The notes below the pieces were generated by a model, which ran no database searches, was not told the DNA's origin, and saw only the letters and a list, made by a program, of their open reading frames with translations. Of a stretch of DNA of 64,000 bases, positions 18,867 through 26,716 are shown piece after piece. The position numbers and the translations under genes were made by a program. The stretch is from Geobacter sp. DSM 9736. GTDB taxonomy: Bacteria > Desulfobacterota > Desulfuromonadia > Geobacterales > Geobacteraceae. Position 1 is the stretch's first letter. Every line of letters starts with the position of its first letter. Where the stretch lies: positions 806,001 to 870,000 of the forward strand of contig NZ_LT896716.1 in NCBI RefSeq assembly GCF_900187405.1. The letters are read 5' to 3'.

Positions 18867-19694
18867 TTATTTCCTGTTATCGTACATTTGACTTCCTGAA
18901 CAATCTAACGGCTCAGCGGACTTTGCCGCCGCAACCCCTGCCGCGATCCACCGGTACCAGGCCTCGATCCCTGTGCCGGTTAGAGCCGAGACCTCGAAAA
19001 TCAGTATCCGTGGATTTACACGCCACGCCATCTCACGGCATTTACGGATATCGAACATCACGTGTGGAGCCAGATCAACCTTGTTTATGAGCATCACGTC
19101 GGCGGCCCGGAACATATGAGGGTATTTGAGCGGCTTGTCCTCTCCCTCTGTTACGCTCAGAACCGCCACCTTGTGCTGCTCCCCCAGGTCGAATGAAGCA
19201 GGACAAACCAGATTTCCCACATTCTCGATAAAAAGCAGATCAAGACCGTCAATACTCAATTCATCTACTGCGTGGGAAACCATATGAGCGTCAAGGTGAC
19301 AGCCGGCACCGGTGTTGATCTGTCGTACGGGCGCTCCAGTTGCTGCTATACGGACTGCATCGTGATCCGTCTGCTGATCCCCTTCGATGACAGCGGAGCG
19401 GAACCTCACGCGCAGGTCGTTTAGCGTTCTCTCCAGGAGAGTCGTCTTTCCCGATCCGGGCGAACTCACCAGATTCAGCACGAACATGCCGTGATCTGAG
19501 AACCTTCTGCGGTTTCTGCGGGCGAACAGGTCATTCTTCGCCAGAACATCGGTCTGGATCGAGAGGCGCTTCGTTTCATTCTTGCTGCCGTCATTGTGAT
19601 GATGAAAATGGCTGTTGGGGCCATCATCATAATGATGATCACGGGAATGGTCATGATGGGAGTGATCGGCAGAACAGCCGCATGTGATGCACAT
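18867..19694 (-). CDS. hypB: Hydrogenase nickel-incorporation GTPase HypB
   Basis: 275 residues. GTP-dependent nickel insertion into the large subunit, working with HypA. The N-terminus has MCITCGC and a His-rich stretch (DHSHHDHSRDHHYDD and FHHHND) that can store nickel. Then come the P-loop SSPGSGKTTLLE, the switch and metal-site segment GAGCHLDAHMVSHAV, ENVGNLVCPASFDLG, and the G4 motif NKVDLAP. Its ATG abuts the hypA stop directly. Length is normal. Confidence 0.96.
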   Translation of the reverse strand: MCITCGCSADHSHHDHSRDHHYDDGPNSHFHHHNDGSKNETKRLSIQTDVLAKNDLFARRNRRRFSDHGMFVLNLVSSPGSGKTTLLERTLNDLRVRFRSAVIEGDQQTDHDAVRIAATGAPVRQINTGAGCHLDAHMVSHAVDELSIDGLDLLFIENVGNLVCPASFDLGEQHKVAVLSVTEGEDKPLKYPHMFRAADVMLINKVDLAPHVMFDIRKCREMAWRVNPRILIFEVSALTGTGIEAWYRWIAAGVAAAKSAEPLDCSGSQMYDNRK

Positions 19695-20027
19695 TCAGGA
19701 AACCTCCAGTTCTTTCACCCTCAGCTCTTCGCCGACGGTCATCGTGACCAGATGACTGCCGCAAGCCGGGCACGGGTCGTAACAGGTATGCATAGAGAAG
19801 ACAGTATTGCATTGGTAGCATGCCCCTGCGGCGGGAATCCGGTGAATCACTAGCTTAGCCCCTTCCAGCAGGGTTCCTTTAACGCAGGCATCAAAACAGA
19901 ACTCAATCGCTTCCGGGATTACACCCGAAAGCTCGCCTATTTCCATTGTAACAGAGGTGACGGGGCACCCGCCGACGCTGTTTTCGCATATATCGACGAC
20001 GCTCTGTACTATTGACAATTCATGCAT
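19695..20027 (-). CDS. hypA: Hydrogenase nickel-incorporation protein HypA
   Basis: 110 residues starting MHELSIVQSVVD, where His2 is the nickel ligand. The structural zinc site is CYQCNTVF … CPACGSH (two CxxC). Family segment IGELSGVIPEAIEFCFDA is present. First gene of the leftward hypA-B-F-C-D(-E) run, with a σ54-type promoter about 155 bp upstream. Confidence 0.96.
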   Translation of the reverse strand: MHELSIVQSVVDICENSVGGCPVTSVTMEIGELSGVIPEAIEFCFDACVKGTLLEGAKLVIHRIPAAGACYQCNTVFSMHTCYDPCPACGSHLVTMTVGEELRVKELEVS

Positions 20028-20180
20028 GAGGATCTCGTGATGCTGGCTCTACTGTTTGTTAGTCTCGGCAGGATACCTACAGCATATTATTCTGGGGATG
20101 GTAGCATAAGCTGATGTAGACCTAAGTTTGTGTAACTGATCCGTTAGAAAAGATGCTCGATTCCGTCCGGTAAACCTACA

Positions 20181-20195
20181 GCAACTAAGGTGCCA
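20181..20195 (-). promoter_or_regulatory. σ54-type promoter of hypA
   Basis: On the minus strand TGGCACCTTAGTTGCT gives GG, ten bases, GC: a full consensus match. The start would be near 20170, with the dyad at 20270–20285 about 108 bp upstream. Confidence 0.75.
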
Positions 20196-20269
20196 AAGCT
20201 TCCAACCCCTGACTGGGGACGTGTGAGGTTTGTTGGGATCTGATTTGGCTGGAGAAAAAGCTACATCCT

Positions 20270-20345
20270 TTGCAGGATATTCGTCGCTGCTTTTACAGTC
20301 ACGTGAGTGGTTTTAGTCTTTTCTTTGAAGGTGAATATTCTGCAT
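20270..20345. promoter_or_regulatory. Two upstream dyads between the divergent promoters
   Basis: TTGCAGGATATTC (20270–20282) keeps the left half and GGTGAATATTCTGCAT (20330–20345) keeps the right half of the palindrome TTGCAGAATATTCTGCAA seen perfectly at 25.9 kb. One lies ~108 bp upstream of the hyp start, the other ~117 bp upstream of the hydrogenase start. Confidence 0.5.
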
Positions 20346-20428
20346 AGGGTGGCTGTTATTCTTTAACTTTTTATTAATTGTCTCCTTCTGCGCAAGTAAA
20401 AACAGGTAATTCTGCCCTTAATTAGAAC

Positions 20429-20442
20429 GGCATAAAAGATGT
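20429..20442 (+). promoter_or_regulatory. Candidate σ54-type promoter of the hydrogenase genes
   Basis: AACGGCATAAAAGATGTAGC has GG, ten bases, then GT instead of GC at −12. The same GGCA-N8-GT form is seen before the CusC gene at 34.4 kb. Transcription would begin near 20453, about 78 bp before the start codon. Confidence 0.45.
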
Positions 20443-20530
20443 AGCATGTATACCTGACTTTGTCCCTTAGCCGCGAACTTGTTGGCTGTCGTTGATGTAG
20501 CTGCACCAAAATCAGGTAAAGGAGAGACTA

Positions 20531-21706
20531 ATGATCATTTCCCGTCGCACATTCCTCAAACTGGCAACGGCAGCCGCTTCACTCGGCCTAACCGGCGTCG
20601 ATCTTTTCAGGCTCCGGGAGGTGTTTGCAAGCGGCACCGCGCCTCCCGTTATCTGGCTCCAGGGGGCCGTTTGCACCGGGTGCAGTATTTCGCTGTTGAA
20701 CTCGACGGCGCCGGCGATTGATGACATCCTCTTCAATACAATCAGTCTTGAATACCACCCCAATCTCATGACAGCAGCCGGTGAACCGGCCATTGCTACG
20801 CTGACCGGTGCAGCCGAAGCCCATGACGGGGAATTCATCCTATGCGTCGAGGGGGGCATTCCCACGAGCATCGATGGGCGTTATTCGATTATCGGCGAGA
20901 GGAACGGCGAGCCCTGGACGATGCTCGATGCCGTTATGGAGTTAGGGTGCAAGGCGAAATATGTGCTGGCGGTCGGTACCTGCGCATCATTCGGCGGAGT
21001 CGTGAAGCCGTCTGAATATACCGGAGTGCGGAGACTTGCAGAGGTGCTTCAGGGAAGCACAACCAGCCCGGTGATCAATCTGCCGGCCTGTCCCGTCAAT
21101 CCGATCGTTCTTGTGGGAACGCTTGTCCGTCTGCTGACTTCCGGGATGCCGCCGCTGGACTCATGGGGACGACCTGCCGACTATTATGGAACCACGGTAC
21201 ACCATATCTGTCCGCGTCTTACCACTCCCATGGTTAGCCAGATCGGCGTCTTCGGCTGTTACGAGCATGTCGGCTGCAAAGGTCCCCACACCAGTTTCAC
21301 CTGCCCCAATCTGAAGTGGAACAATGGCGTCAACTGGTGCATCGACAAGACCAACAGTCTCTGCATCGGCTGCTCGTCCCCGAATTTCCCCAGCACCCCT
21401 TTCTACGGCAAGCTTGAGGAAATCATGCCCTGCTGCGTTACCTGCGAGCAGTGCAGCACCTGCGTTGACTGCTCCAAGTGCGCCAATCTCGGGAGCTGTA
21501 CCGACTGCGTGGATTGTTCCAACTGTTCCGTCTGCGCGGACTGCAGCAATGAGGAGAAGTGTCCGGACTGCGCAAACGCTGCGCTCTGTGCCGACTGCCC
21601 GTCAAACGAGCAGTGCGCCTGCTATGCAGGTGCCGGTGCCGCTGCCCCTCAAGTGATCAGTGAGCCGCCTGTTACGCCGGAACCTCAGCCTGAACACCAA
21701 CACTAA
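20531..21706 (+). CDS. [NiFe]-hydrogenase small subunit with a cysteine-rich C-terminal extension
   Basis: 391 residues. The Tat signal (SRRTFLKLATAAASLGLTG) sends the folded dimer to the periplasm. Fe-S cluster ligands are present: CTGCS (proximal), GTCASFGGV, CPVNP, then the distal and medial sets HHICPR, GCYEHVGCKGP, CPNLKWN and CIGCSSPNFP. The usual C-terminal membrane helix is absent. Instead residues 301–364 hold 19 cysteines, mostly as CxxC steps (CEQCSTCVDCSKC … CADC), ending in a Pro/Glu/His tail. I know of no standard small subunit with this tail. It might bind further Fe-S clusters or metal, or dock an electron acceptor. AAAGGAGAG lies before the ATG. Confidence 0.92.
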   Translation: MIISRRTFLKLATAAASLGLTGVDLFRLREVFASGTAPPVIWLQGAVCTGCSISLLNSTAPAIDDILFNTISLEYHPNLMTAAGEPAIATLTGAAEAHDGEFILCVEGGIPTSIDGRYSIIGERNGEPWTMLDAVMELGCKAKYVLAVGTCASFGGVVKPSEYTGVRRLAEVLQGSTTSPVINLPACPVNPIVLVGTLVRLLTSGMPPLDSWGRPADYYGTTVHHICPRLTTPMVSQIGVFGCYEHVGCKGPHTSFTCPNLKWNNGVNWCIDKTNSLCIGCSSPNFPSTPFYGKLEEIMPCCVTCEQCSTCVDCSKCANLGSCTDCVDCSNCSVCADCSNEEKCPDCANAALCADCPSNEQCACYAGAGAAAPQVISEPPVTPEPQPEHQH

Positions 21707-21724
21707 AAATCTAAGGAGAATTCA

Positions 21725-23089
21725 ATGGGCAGCATTATCACGATCGATCCCGTGACGAGGATAGAGGGCCATCTCAAGGTAAAGGTGGACCTCAACGACA
21801 ACAAGAAAGTGCAAAAGTCGTACATGACGGGGAACCTGTATCGGGATTTCGAGAACATCCTTAAGGGAAGAAAGCCGTGGGACGCCGTACATATAACTCA
21901 GAGAATCTGCGGCGTCTGCCCCATTTCACACGCCATAACAGCCACCAAGGCAGCGGAGCGGATGGCAGGGTTCGTCCCAGACCATCAGGCACTCCTGATA
22001 AGGGCGATTATTCAAAGCGCATATTTCATCTCCGACCACATCCTGCACTTCTATCACCTGAACCTTCTCGACTACATTTGCCCCCCGGACATCGCTCCGC
22101 TGCGGCCTGCATACAATCGTGACATGCGATTCAGCGCGGACCAGACCGAAAAGCTCGTGAACAACTACGTCGAAGCGCTGAAAATACGTCGGCAAGCTCA
22201 GGAGGTAGTGGCAATCCTGGCCGGGCGGATGCCGCATGTCATGAGCATTGTTCCGGGAGGTGTGACTCAGGCGCCCTCACATGAGCAGATTCATGCTATC
22301 AAGGGATATCTTCCGGCCATTATGGACTTCGTCCTCAACAAGTATTATCCCGACGCACATCTCCTTTCCCAGGTCTATGCCGACTACTTCAGGATCGGAA
22401 AAGGAATCGGGAATCTTCTCTGCTTTTCCGCATTCGATCTGCCGCATGGAGAGGCGGTCTTCCGCCAGGGGTTGTTTACCGCCATGGAGAGGGAGTCGCT
22501 GAGCTTGCACGATATAAGGGAATTCGTGCGGTATGCATACTACTCAAGCCCTACCGGACTTCATCCCAGTCATGGTGAGACAACACCATCGTATGGAAGA
22601 TCCCCCGGCTATACTTGGTTGAAGGCGCCGCGGCACCGCGGGAGGCCCTACGAAACGGGTCCCTTGGCCAGAATGACGGTCAATGGCTACTACCGGGGTG
22701 GCTGTTCCGCCATGGATCGGATCCTGGCAAGGGCGGAGGAGACGAAACTGCTTGCGGAACGCCTTCCGCTGTGGGTTCATGCTCTGGTTCCCGATGCGGT
22801 TTCCTACACGGATCTCGCGCTTCCTCCATCCGGAACCGGAGTCGGACTTACCGAGGCCCCACGGGGCGCATTGGGGCATTGGATGGAATGTTCTTCCGGA
22901 GGGATGATTTCCCGCTACCAGATAATTACTCCCACCTGCTGGAATGCGTCGCCCCGTGACGACAACGGTGTTCCGGGACCCATTGAGCAGGCACTGGTTG
23001 GCACCTATGTGGAAGATATGAACCAACCCATTGAGCTCTTGCGTATTATCCACTCTTTCGACCCATGTACAAGTTGCTCAGTCCACTAG
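21725..23089 (+). CDS. [NiFe]-hydrogenase large subunit, lacking a cleavable C-terminal extension
   Basis: 454 residues. It carries the NiFe site: L1 motif RICGVCPISH (~59–68) and L2 motif DPCTSCSVH at the very end. Other family segments are IDPVTRIEGHLKVKV, the central TWLKAPRHRGRPYETGPLARM region, and GALGHWM. Most such subunits end 15 or more residues after the L2 histidine, and a dedicated protease removes that peptide after nickel insertion. Here the stop codon follows His directly, so the protein is made in its mature form, and no HyaD/HupD-type protease gene is in the window. It lies 18 bp after the small subunit gene and is exported with it. Confidence 0.94.
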   Translation: MGSIITIDPVTRIEGHLKVKVDLNDNKKVQKSYMTGNLYRDFENILKGRKPWDAVHITQRICGVCPISHAITATKAAERMAGFVPDHQALLIRAIIQSAYFISDHILHFYHLNLLDYICPPDIAPLRPAYNRDMRFSADQTEKLVNNYVEALKIRRQAQEVVAILAGRMPHVMSIVPGGVTQAPSHEQIHAIKGYLPAIMDFVLNKYYPDAHLLSQVYADYFRIGKGIGNLLCFSAFDLPHGEAVFRQGLFTAMERESLSLHDIREFVRYAYYSSPTGLHPSHGETTPSYGRSPGYTWLKAPRHRGRPYETGPLARMTVNGYYRGGCSAMDRILARAEETKLLAERLPLWVHALVPDAVSYTDLALPPSGTGVGLTEAPRGALGHWMECSSGGMISRYQIITPTCWNASPRDDNGVPGPIEQALVGTYVEDMNQPIELLRIIHSFDPCTSCSVH

Positions 23090-23137
23090 CAATTTGGGTT
23101 GAACCAGCTTAACGCAAGGCCTCAAAGAGGCGCGTAC

Positions 23138-24133
23138 ATGGAAAATAAGACAGGGCTGAACGGAAAAACTTTCAGGATCGTTGGTCTGGGCATTTCGGTG
23201 GCTGTGATATCGGGGCTGCACTTCCTAGTTCCCACCGAACCGCACTGGAACCATCAGGTCCACATTGTCCTGCGCAAGCTGTATTTCCTCCCGCCTGTAA
23301 TGGCTGGGGCTTGGTTCGGCCTGAGAGGAGCATTTGTCGTCACATCAGCGGTAAGCATTCTTTTCACTATCCATGCATTTCTCGACTGGCCGCAAAATTA
23401 TATGGAGCAGGCGAACCAGCTAGGGGAACTTGCGAGTTTCTGGGTGGTAGGGCTTGTCCCGGGATACCTGTTCGAACGCCAGAAGAAACTTCTTGTTGGT
23501 ATTGCACAAGCAAACGAAGAGACCCTCATGGCTCTCGTATCGGCTCTCGACCTGAGGGAGCGGAATACCAGGCTCCATTCTCAACGTGTCAAGGAATACA
23601 CACTTCTTATGGCAGATCGATTCGGCGTTTCAGAAGCAGAAAAAAAAGTGATAGGGATCGGTGCACTTCTTCACGATGTGGGCAAGATCGCAGTTCCCGA
23701 CCATATCCTGTTGAAGCCGTCCCAGCTTAGTAAAGAGGAGTGGAAAGAGATGCGCAGGCATCCGGAGGAAGGCTTCAAGCTGCTGCAGCGGATCGACTTT
23801 CTGCGACAGCCCGCAGAAATAGTATATACGCACCATGAACGTTTTGATGGCAGTGGCTATCCCAGAGGGCTCAAAGGTGAAGATATCCCATTGGGAGCAA
23901 GGCTATTCATGGTCGCCGATGTCTTTGACGCTCTGACCTCGGAACGGCCGTATCGTGTTCCTTTGCGGTATGGGGAGGCGGCAGCGGATATTGCCGCAAA
24001 CAGCGGCAAACATTTTGACCCTGCGGTGGTCGATGTCTTCCAGCAGATAGATCCCGAAGAATGGGTGCGTCTTCGAGAGCGGCTTACAGATGCCGATGGT
24101 GAAATGCCGCCTGCGACGACTTCCACTCCGTAA
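23138..24133 (+). CDS. Membrane HD-GYP protein (probable c-di-GMP phosphodiesterase), copy 1
   Basis: 331 residues from the ATG at 23138 (AGAGG site). Residues ~10–120 are a multi-helix membrane input domain with the signature HIVLRKLYFLPPVMAGAWFG. The C-terminal half is HD-GYP: HDVGKIAVPDHIL (HD), HHERFDGSGYPRGLKGEDIP (contains the GYP motif) and MVADVFDAL. HD-GYP domains usually hydrolyse cyclic di-GMP. It is 48 bp after the hydrogenase large subunit and probably in that operon. The protein at 26.7 kb is a close paralogue, and the kinase at 31.7 kb has a related input domain. Confidence 0.85.
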   Translation: MENKTGLNGKTFRIVGLGISVAVISGLHFLVPTEPHWNHQVHIVLRKLYFLPPVMAGAWFGLRGAFVVTSAVSILFTIHAFLDWPQNYMEQANQLGELASFWVVGLVPGYLFERQKKLLVGIAQANEETLMALVSALDLRERNTRLHSQRVKEYTLLMADRFGVSEAEKKVIGIGALLHDVGKIAVPDHILLKPSQLSKEEWKEMRRHPEEGFKLLQRIDFLRQPAEIVYTHHERFDGSGYPRGLKGEDIPLGARLFMVADVFDALTSERPYRVPLRYGEAAADIAANSGKHFDPAVVDVFQQIDPEEWVRLRERLTDADGEMPPATTSTP

Positions 24134-24158
24134 TGTTCCCTTTCTTTGAGAAGATGAA

Positions 24159-24180
24159 GAGGGGCGGCGAGACGCCCCTC
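24159..24180. terminator. Intergenic hairpin between convergent genes
   Basis: GAGGGGCG (24159–24166) pairs with CGCCCCTC (24173–24180), loop of six bases, between two convergent stop codons. There is no clear U-tract, so the terminator role is inferred from position. Confidence 0.45.
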
Positions 24181-24206
24181 CCGAGTTTACACGCGTCTTG
24201 AAACCG

Positions 24207-25793
24207 CTAGATGACTGTGTAATTGATCATCATCCCCTCATCTTCATGTTCCAGATTGTGGCAGTGGAAAACGTATTTCTGCTGTCCGGGGGCATTAGTG
24301 GAGAAATCGATGGCTATGCGAACGGTTTCGCCGGGCCAGATAAGGACAGTGTCCTTCCAGCCAATGTCGGTAGGAAGCCTCCCGTCGTCCACCGCCAGGC
24401 TTGCAGCCTGCTGTGGGCTGTTCAGCCTGTCAATGACCTGGAACTGGAAGCCGTGGATGTGCATCGGGTGCGGCATGCTCATCATCTCGTTCATGATCTC
24501 CCAGATCTCGACACTGTTGCGCTCAACGGAAAAAGAGATGTTGTTGAGGTCGAACATCTCGCCGTTGATGGCCCACTTCATTACGCCCATGCCCGCCTGA
24601 GCCAGCGTGATGGGTCGCATCATGGCGCCGGAGACATCGATGGGCTCCAGCACTGAGAGTTTCTTCGGGATCCGGCCCCCATGCCCTTGGTGCCAGCGTT
24701 TCACGTTCAATTTGAGGATGTAAAACTCTTCGCCGTTGGCGAGCCCGGTCATCGGCTCCGTTCCCATGCCGTCAGCCATTCCTTCGTTGTCCATCGGATC
24801 AAAGGAAAGGCTCTTCAGGAAAAGCGATTCGCCCGGGCTGAAATCGGATAGGTCGAGGAGCACGTCAGCCCGCTCCCCTGGAGCAAGGAAGAGCTCGTTG
24901 ATTGCCTGAGGCCGGTCGAGGAGCCCCCCGTCGGTCCCTATCAGGTGGAACTCTTGTTTTCCTTCCATGGTGGTGAAGGCGAGGCGGTATATCCTCGAAT
25001 TTGATCCGTTGAGCAACCGGAAACGGTATATACGGGAGGCTACGTCCAAGTACGGCTTTACCGTCAGGTTCGCGAGTATTGTGTCGCCGAGGAAGCCCAT
25101 GAACCACTCGGACTCGCTGGGGTTGTAGACGATGTTCCCGTCAGCGTCGAAACGCTTGTCCTGGAGGACGAGCGGTATGTCCGTCACGCCGGGTTCCAGG
25201 TCGAGTGCGTGCCGCAGCCGCATCTCGTCCTTGTCCTCCACGATGAAGAAGCTTGCCATGCCGAGATACGCCTGGGCAGAGGTGAGCTGATAGGGATGCG
25301 GGTGGTACCAGTAGGTCCCGCCCCGGTTTTGGACGGTAAAGTCGTATTGGTAGCTCTCGCCCCCCTTGATCGCATCCGATGGGATACCGTCGTTCTTCGA
25401 GTCGACAATGAGTCCATGCCAGTGAATTATGGTATCTTCATTCAGATCATTCTTAAGAAGCGGAGCTATTCTGTCCCCTTTCCTGACTCTCAGGATCGGA
25501 TTAACATAGTTGGTGCAGCCGTCGGTTACTCCATAAACGAGAAGATTGGAAGATTTTCCGGGGAGAACCGGCGCCTGTGCAGTCGTGGCGCGGATTGTGA
25601 ATTTCTGGTGAGGCTGAAGGTACCCAAGGATGCCGCCCTGCTGCCCGGGAAGGCGCAACGGGTTTAAAAATCCTCCTGCAGTACGTGGATCGAGGTTTCC
25701 TCCGGTGGTGTCCCCCATGGCAAAAAGAGGCCGGGGAATCATCATGGAAGCTGCACCTAGTCCTGCCAATTTGATGAAGTCCCTTCGTTTCAT
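24207..25793 (-). CDS. Tat-exported multicopper oxidase (CotA/bilirubin-oxidase-like)
   Basis: 528 residues. Tat signal MKRRDFIKLAGLGAAS. Copper-binding motifs: HWHGLIVDSKNDG, YWYHPHPYQL, HPMHIHGFQFQ and HCHNLEHEDEGMM, giving the full T1/T2/T3 set including an axial Met. It differs from the CopA-type oxidase at 7.8–9.6 kb and resembles CotA-type oxidases. A Met-rich stretch (DPMDNEGMADGMGTEPM) is present. Likely a periplasmic metal or phenol oxidase, possibly Cu(I) or Mn(II); substrate unknown. It is divergent from the cytochrome gene at 26.1 kb and shares the intergenic palindrome. Confidence 0.9.
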   Translation of the reverse strand: MKRRDFIKLAGLGAASMMIPRPLFAMGDTTGGNLDPRTAGGFLNPLRLPGQQGGILGYLQPHQKFTIRATTAQAPVLPGKSSNLLVYGVTDGCTNYVNPILRVRKGDRIAPLLKNDLNEDTIIHWHGLIVDSKNDGIPSDAIKGGESYQYDFTVQNRGGTYWYHPHPYQLTSAQAYLGMASFFIVEDKDEMRLRHALDLEPGVTDIPLVLQDKRFDADGNIVYNPSESEWFMGFLGDTILANLTVKPYLDVASRIYRFRLLNGSNSRIYRLAFTTMEGKQEFHLIGTDGGLLDRPQAINELFLAPGERADVLLDLSDFSPGESLFLKSLSFDPMDNEGMADGMGTEPMTGLANGEEFYILKLNVKRWHQGHGGRIPKKLSVLEPIDVSGAMMRPITLAQAGMGVMKWAINGEMFDLNNISFSVERNSVEIWEIMNEMMSMPHPMHIHGFQFQVIDRLNSPQQAASLAVDDGRLPTDIGWKDTVLIWPGETVRIAIDFSTNAPGQQKYVFHCHNLEHEDEGMMINYTVI

Positions 25794-25829
25794 CTGTTCC
25801 CTCCTGAGCTGAGTTAATTAATGACATAA

Positions 25830-25857
25830 GTAATAGCTTGTTAAATCTTCTTGTCAA
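25830..25857 (-). promoter_or_regulatory. Candidate σ70-type promoter of the multicopper oxidase
   Basis: On the minus strand, TTGACA (25857–25852), a 16-bp spacer and TATTAC (25835–25830). The −35 is a full match and the −10 keeps four of six bases. The start would be ~25823. Confidence 0.45.
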
Positions 25858-25893
25858 CGGGTTCAGTATAAAAAACTGAGTGAAGACAACCAG

Positions 25894-25911
25894 TTGCAGA
25901 ATATTCTGCAA
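25894..25911. promoter_or_regulatory. Perfect 18-bp palindrome TTGCAGAATATTCTGCAA
   Basis: An uninterrupted perfect palindrome. Partial copies occur before four other transcription units (13.0, 20.27, 20.33 and 34.33 kb), each at an enhancer-like distance. This is the best copy and the one I use to define the motif. It is probably the binding site of a dimeric regulator. Confidence 0.6.
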
Positions 25912-26034
25912 GTGGTCCTCTTGATGTACAGGCTAGCGAGACAAAATTCCAGGCACTGTTGCTGTCGTCGCAATGTGCAGTAAAATTCGGTTGCTGTACA
26001 TTCGTGATGCATCTTTCAGTAAGAGACCTTCAGG

Positions 26035-26048
26035 GGCATGCAGTATGT
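26035..26048 (+). promoter_or_regulatory. Weak σ54-like element before the cytochrome gene
   Basis: GGCATGCAGTATGT has GG, ten bases and GT, the same form as the elements at 20.43 and 34.40 kb. A start near 26059 would place the palindrome ~156 bp upstream. Offered as tentative. Confidence 0.3.
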
Positions 26049-26116
26049 GTGCTCGGCGCAATAAACCCGATACTGCATATCGGCATGAGGCAATACGGCC
26101 CGGGTAAGGAGGATGA

Positions 26117-26671
26117 ATGAACGTGGTTAATGCAAGATCCATCTGCAGCATAATTGTCGCGGCCGCCTTGGGTCTGCCGGCGGCGAGTCTCCTCGTCATC
26201 TATTCCGGCTTCTACAATGTAGCCGCGACAAGCGAGCATTGGACAATCACAAAGGCAGTCATGCAGATTACTATGGAGCGTTCAGTAGTCTTTCATGCGA
26301 GAAACTTCAAAGCCCCCTCGTATCCACTCTCAAAAGCAGATGGATTTTCGGGTTACAATGAAATGTGCGCCGGATGCCACGGAGCGCCGGGTGTAGATCC
26401 CGGTGAAGTCGGAAAAGGGCTGAACCCAAGACCCCCTGATCTTGCAGTTGCCGCAAAAAAGTTAAAACCCTCGGAAATCTACTGGGTTGTCGAGAACGGG
26501 ATAAGAATGACCGGTATGCCCGCGTTCGGTCCAACACATTCCGAAAAAGAGCTCTGGTCCGTCACAGCTTTCGTGAAGGGGCTTCCTGAGCTGTCTGCAT
26601 CGGAATACAGAGGGCTGAAGCAATCGTTGAATGGGAGTCATCATCACATTCGTGGCGATATGAAGCACTGA
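26117..26671 (+). CDS. Monohaem c-type cytochrome, membrane-anchored or secreted
   Basis: 184 residues with a strong AAGGAGG site. The N-terminal hydrophobic helix (IIVAAALGLPAASLLVIYSG) is either an anchor or a signal. One haem motif, CAGCH (about residue 89), and a distal Met in RMTGMPAFGPTHSEKE make it a class-I type cytochrome c. The tail NGSHHHIRGDMKH is His-rich. It lies directly before a second HD-GYP gene. It could pass electrons from hydrogenase or oxidases, but that is inference. Confidence 0.9.
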   Translation: MNVVNARSICSIIVAAALGLPAASLLVIYSGFYNVAATSEHWTITKAVMQITMERSVVFHARNFKAPSYPLSKADGFSGYNEMCAGCHGAPGVDPGEVGKGLNPRPPDLAVAAKKLKPSEIYWVVENGIRMTGMPAFGPTHSEKELWSVTAFVKGLPELSASEYRGLKQSLNGSHHHIRGDMKH

Positions 26672-26716
26672 TCTGGCCCTGAATCGGGTTCGAAGATGAT
26701 TGGCGGGAGATTGAGA

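Larger units (their letters stand above)
20028..20530. other. 503-bp divergent regulatory region between hypA and the hydrogenase genes
   Basis: Contains two oppositely directed σ54-type promoters and two copies of an upstream dyad (listed separately). No gene seen. Its layout suggests that hyp maturation genes and the hydrogenase structural genes are switched on together from shared enhancer sites. Confidence 0.6.
25794..26116. other. 323-bp divergent regulatory region
   Basis: Lies between the leftward oxidase and the rightward cytochrome gene. It holds a σ70-like promoter for the oxidase, a perfect 18-bp palindrome and a weak σ54-like element for the cytochrome. No gene seen. Confidence 0.5.

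Noticed and set aside
25801-25893. σ54 promoter for the CotA-like oxidase
   Set aside because: No GG-N10-GC match on the minus strand between the palindrome and the start codon; a −35 TTGACA with a fair −10 is the better explanation.
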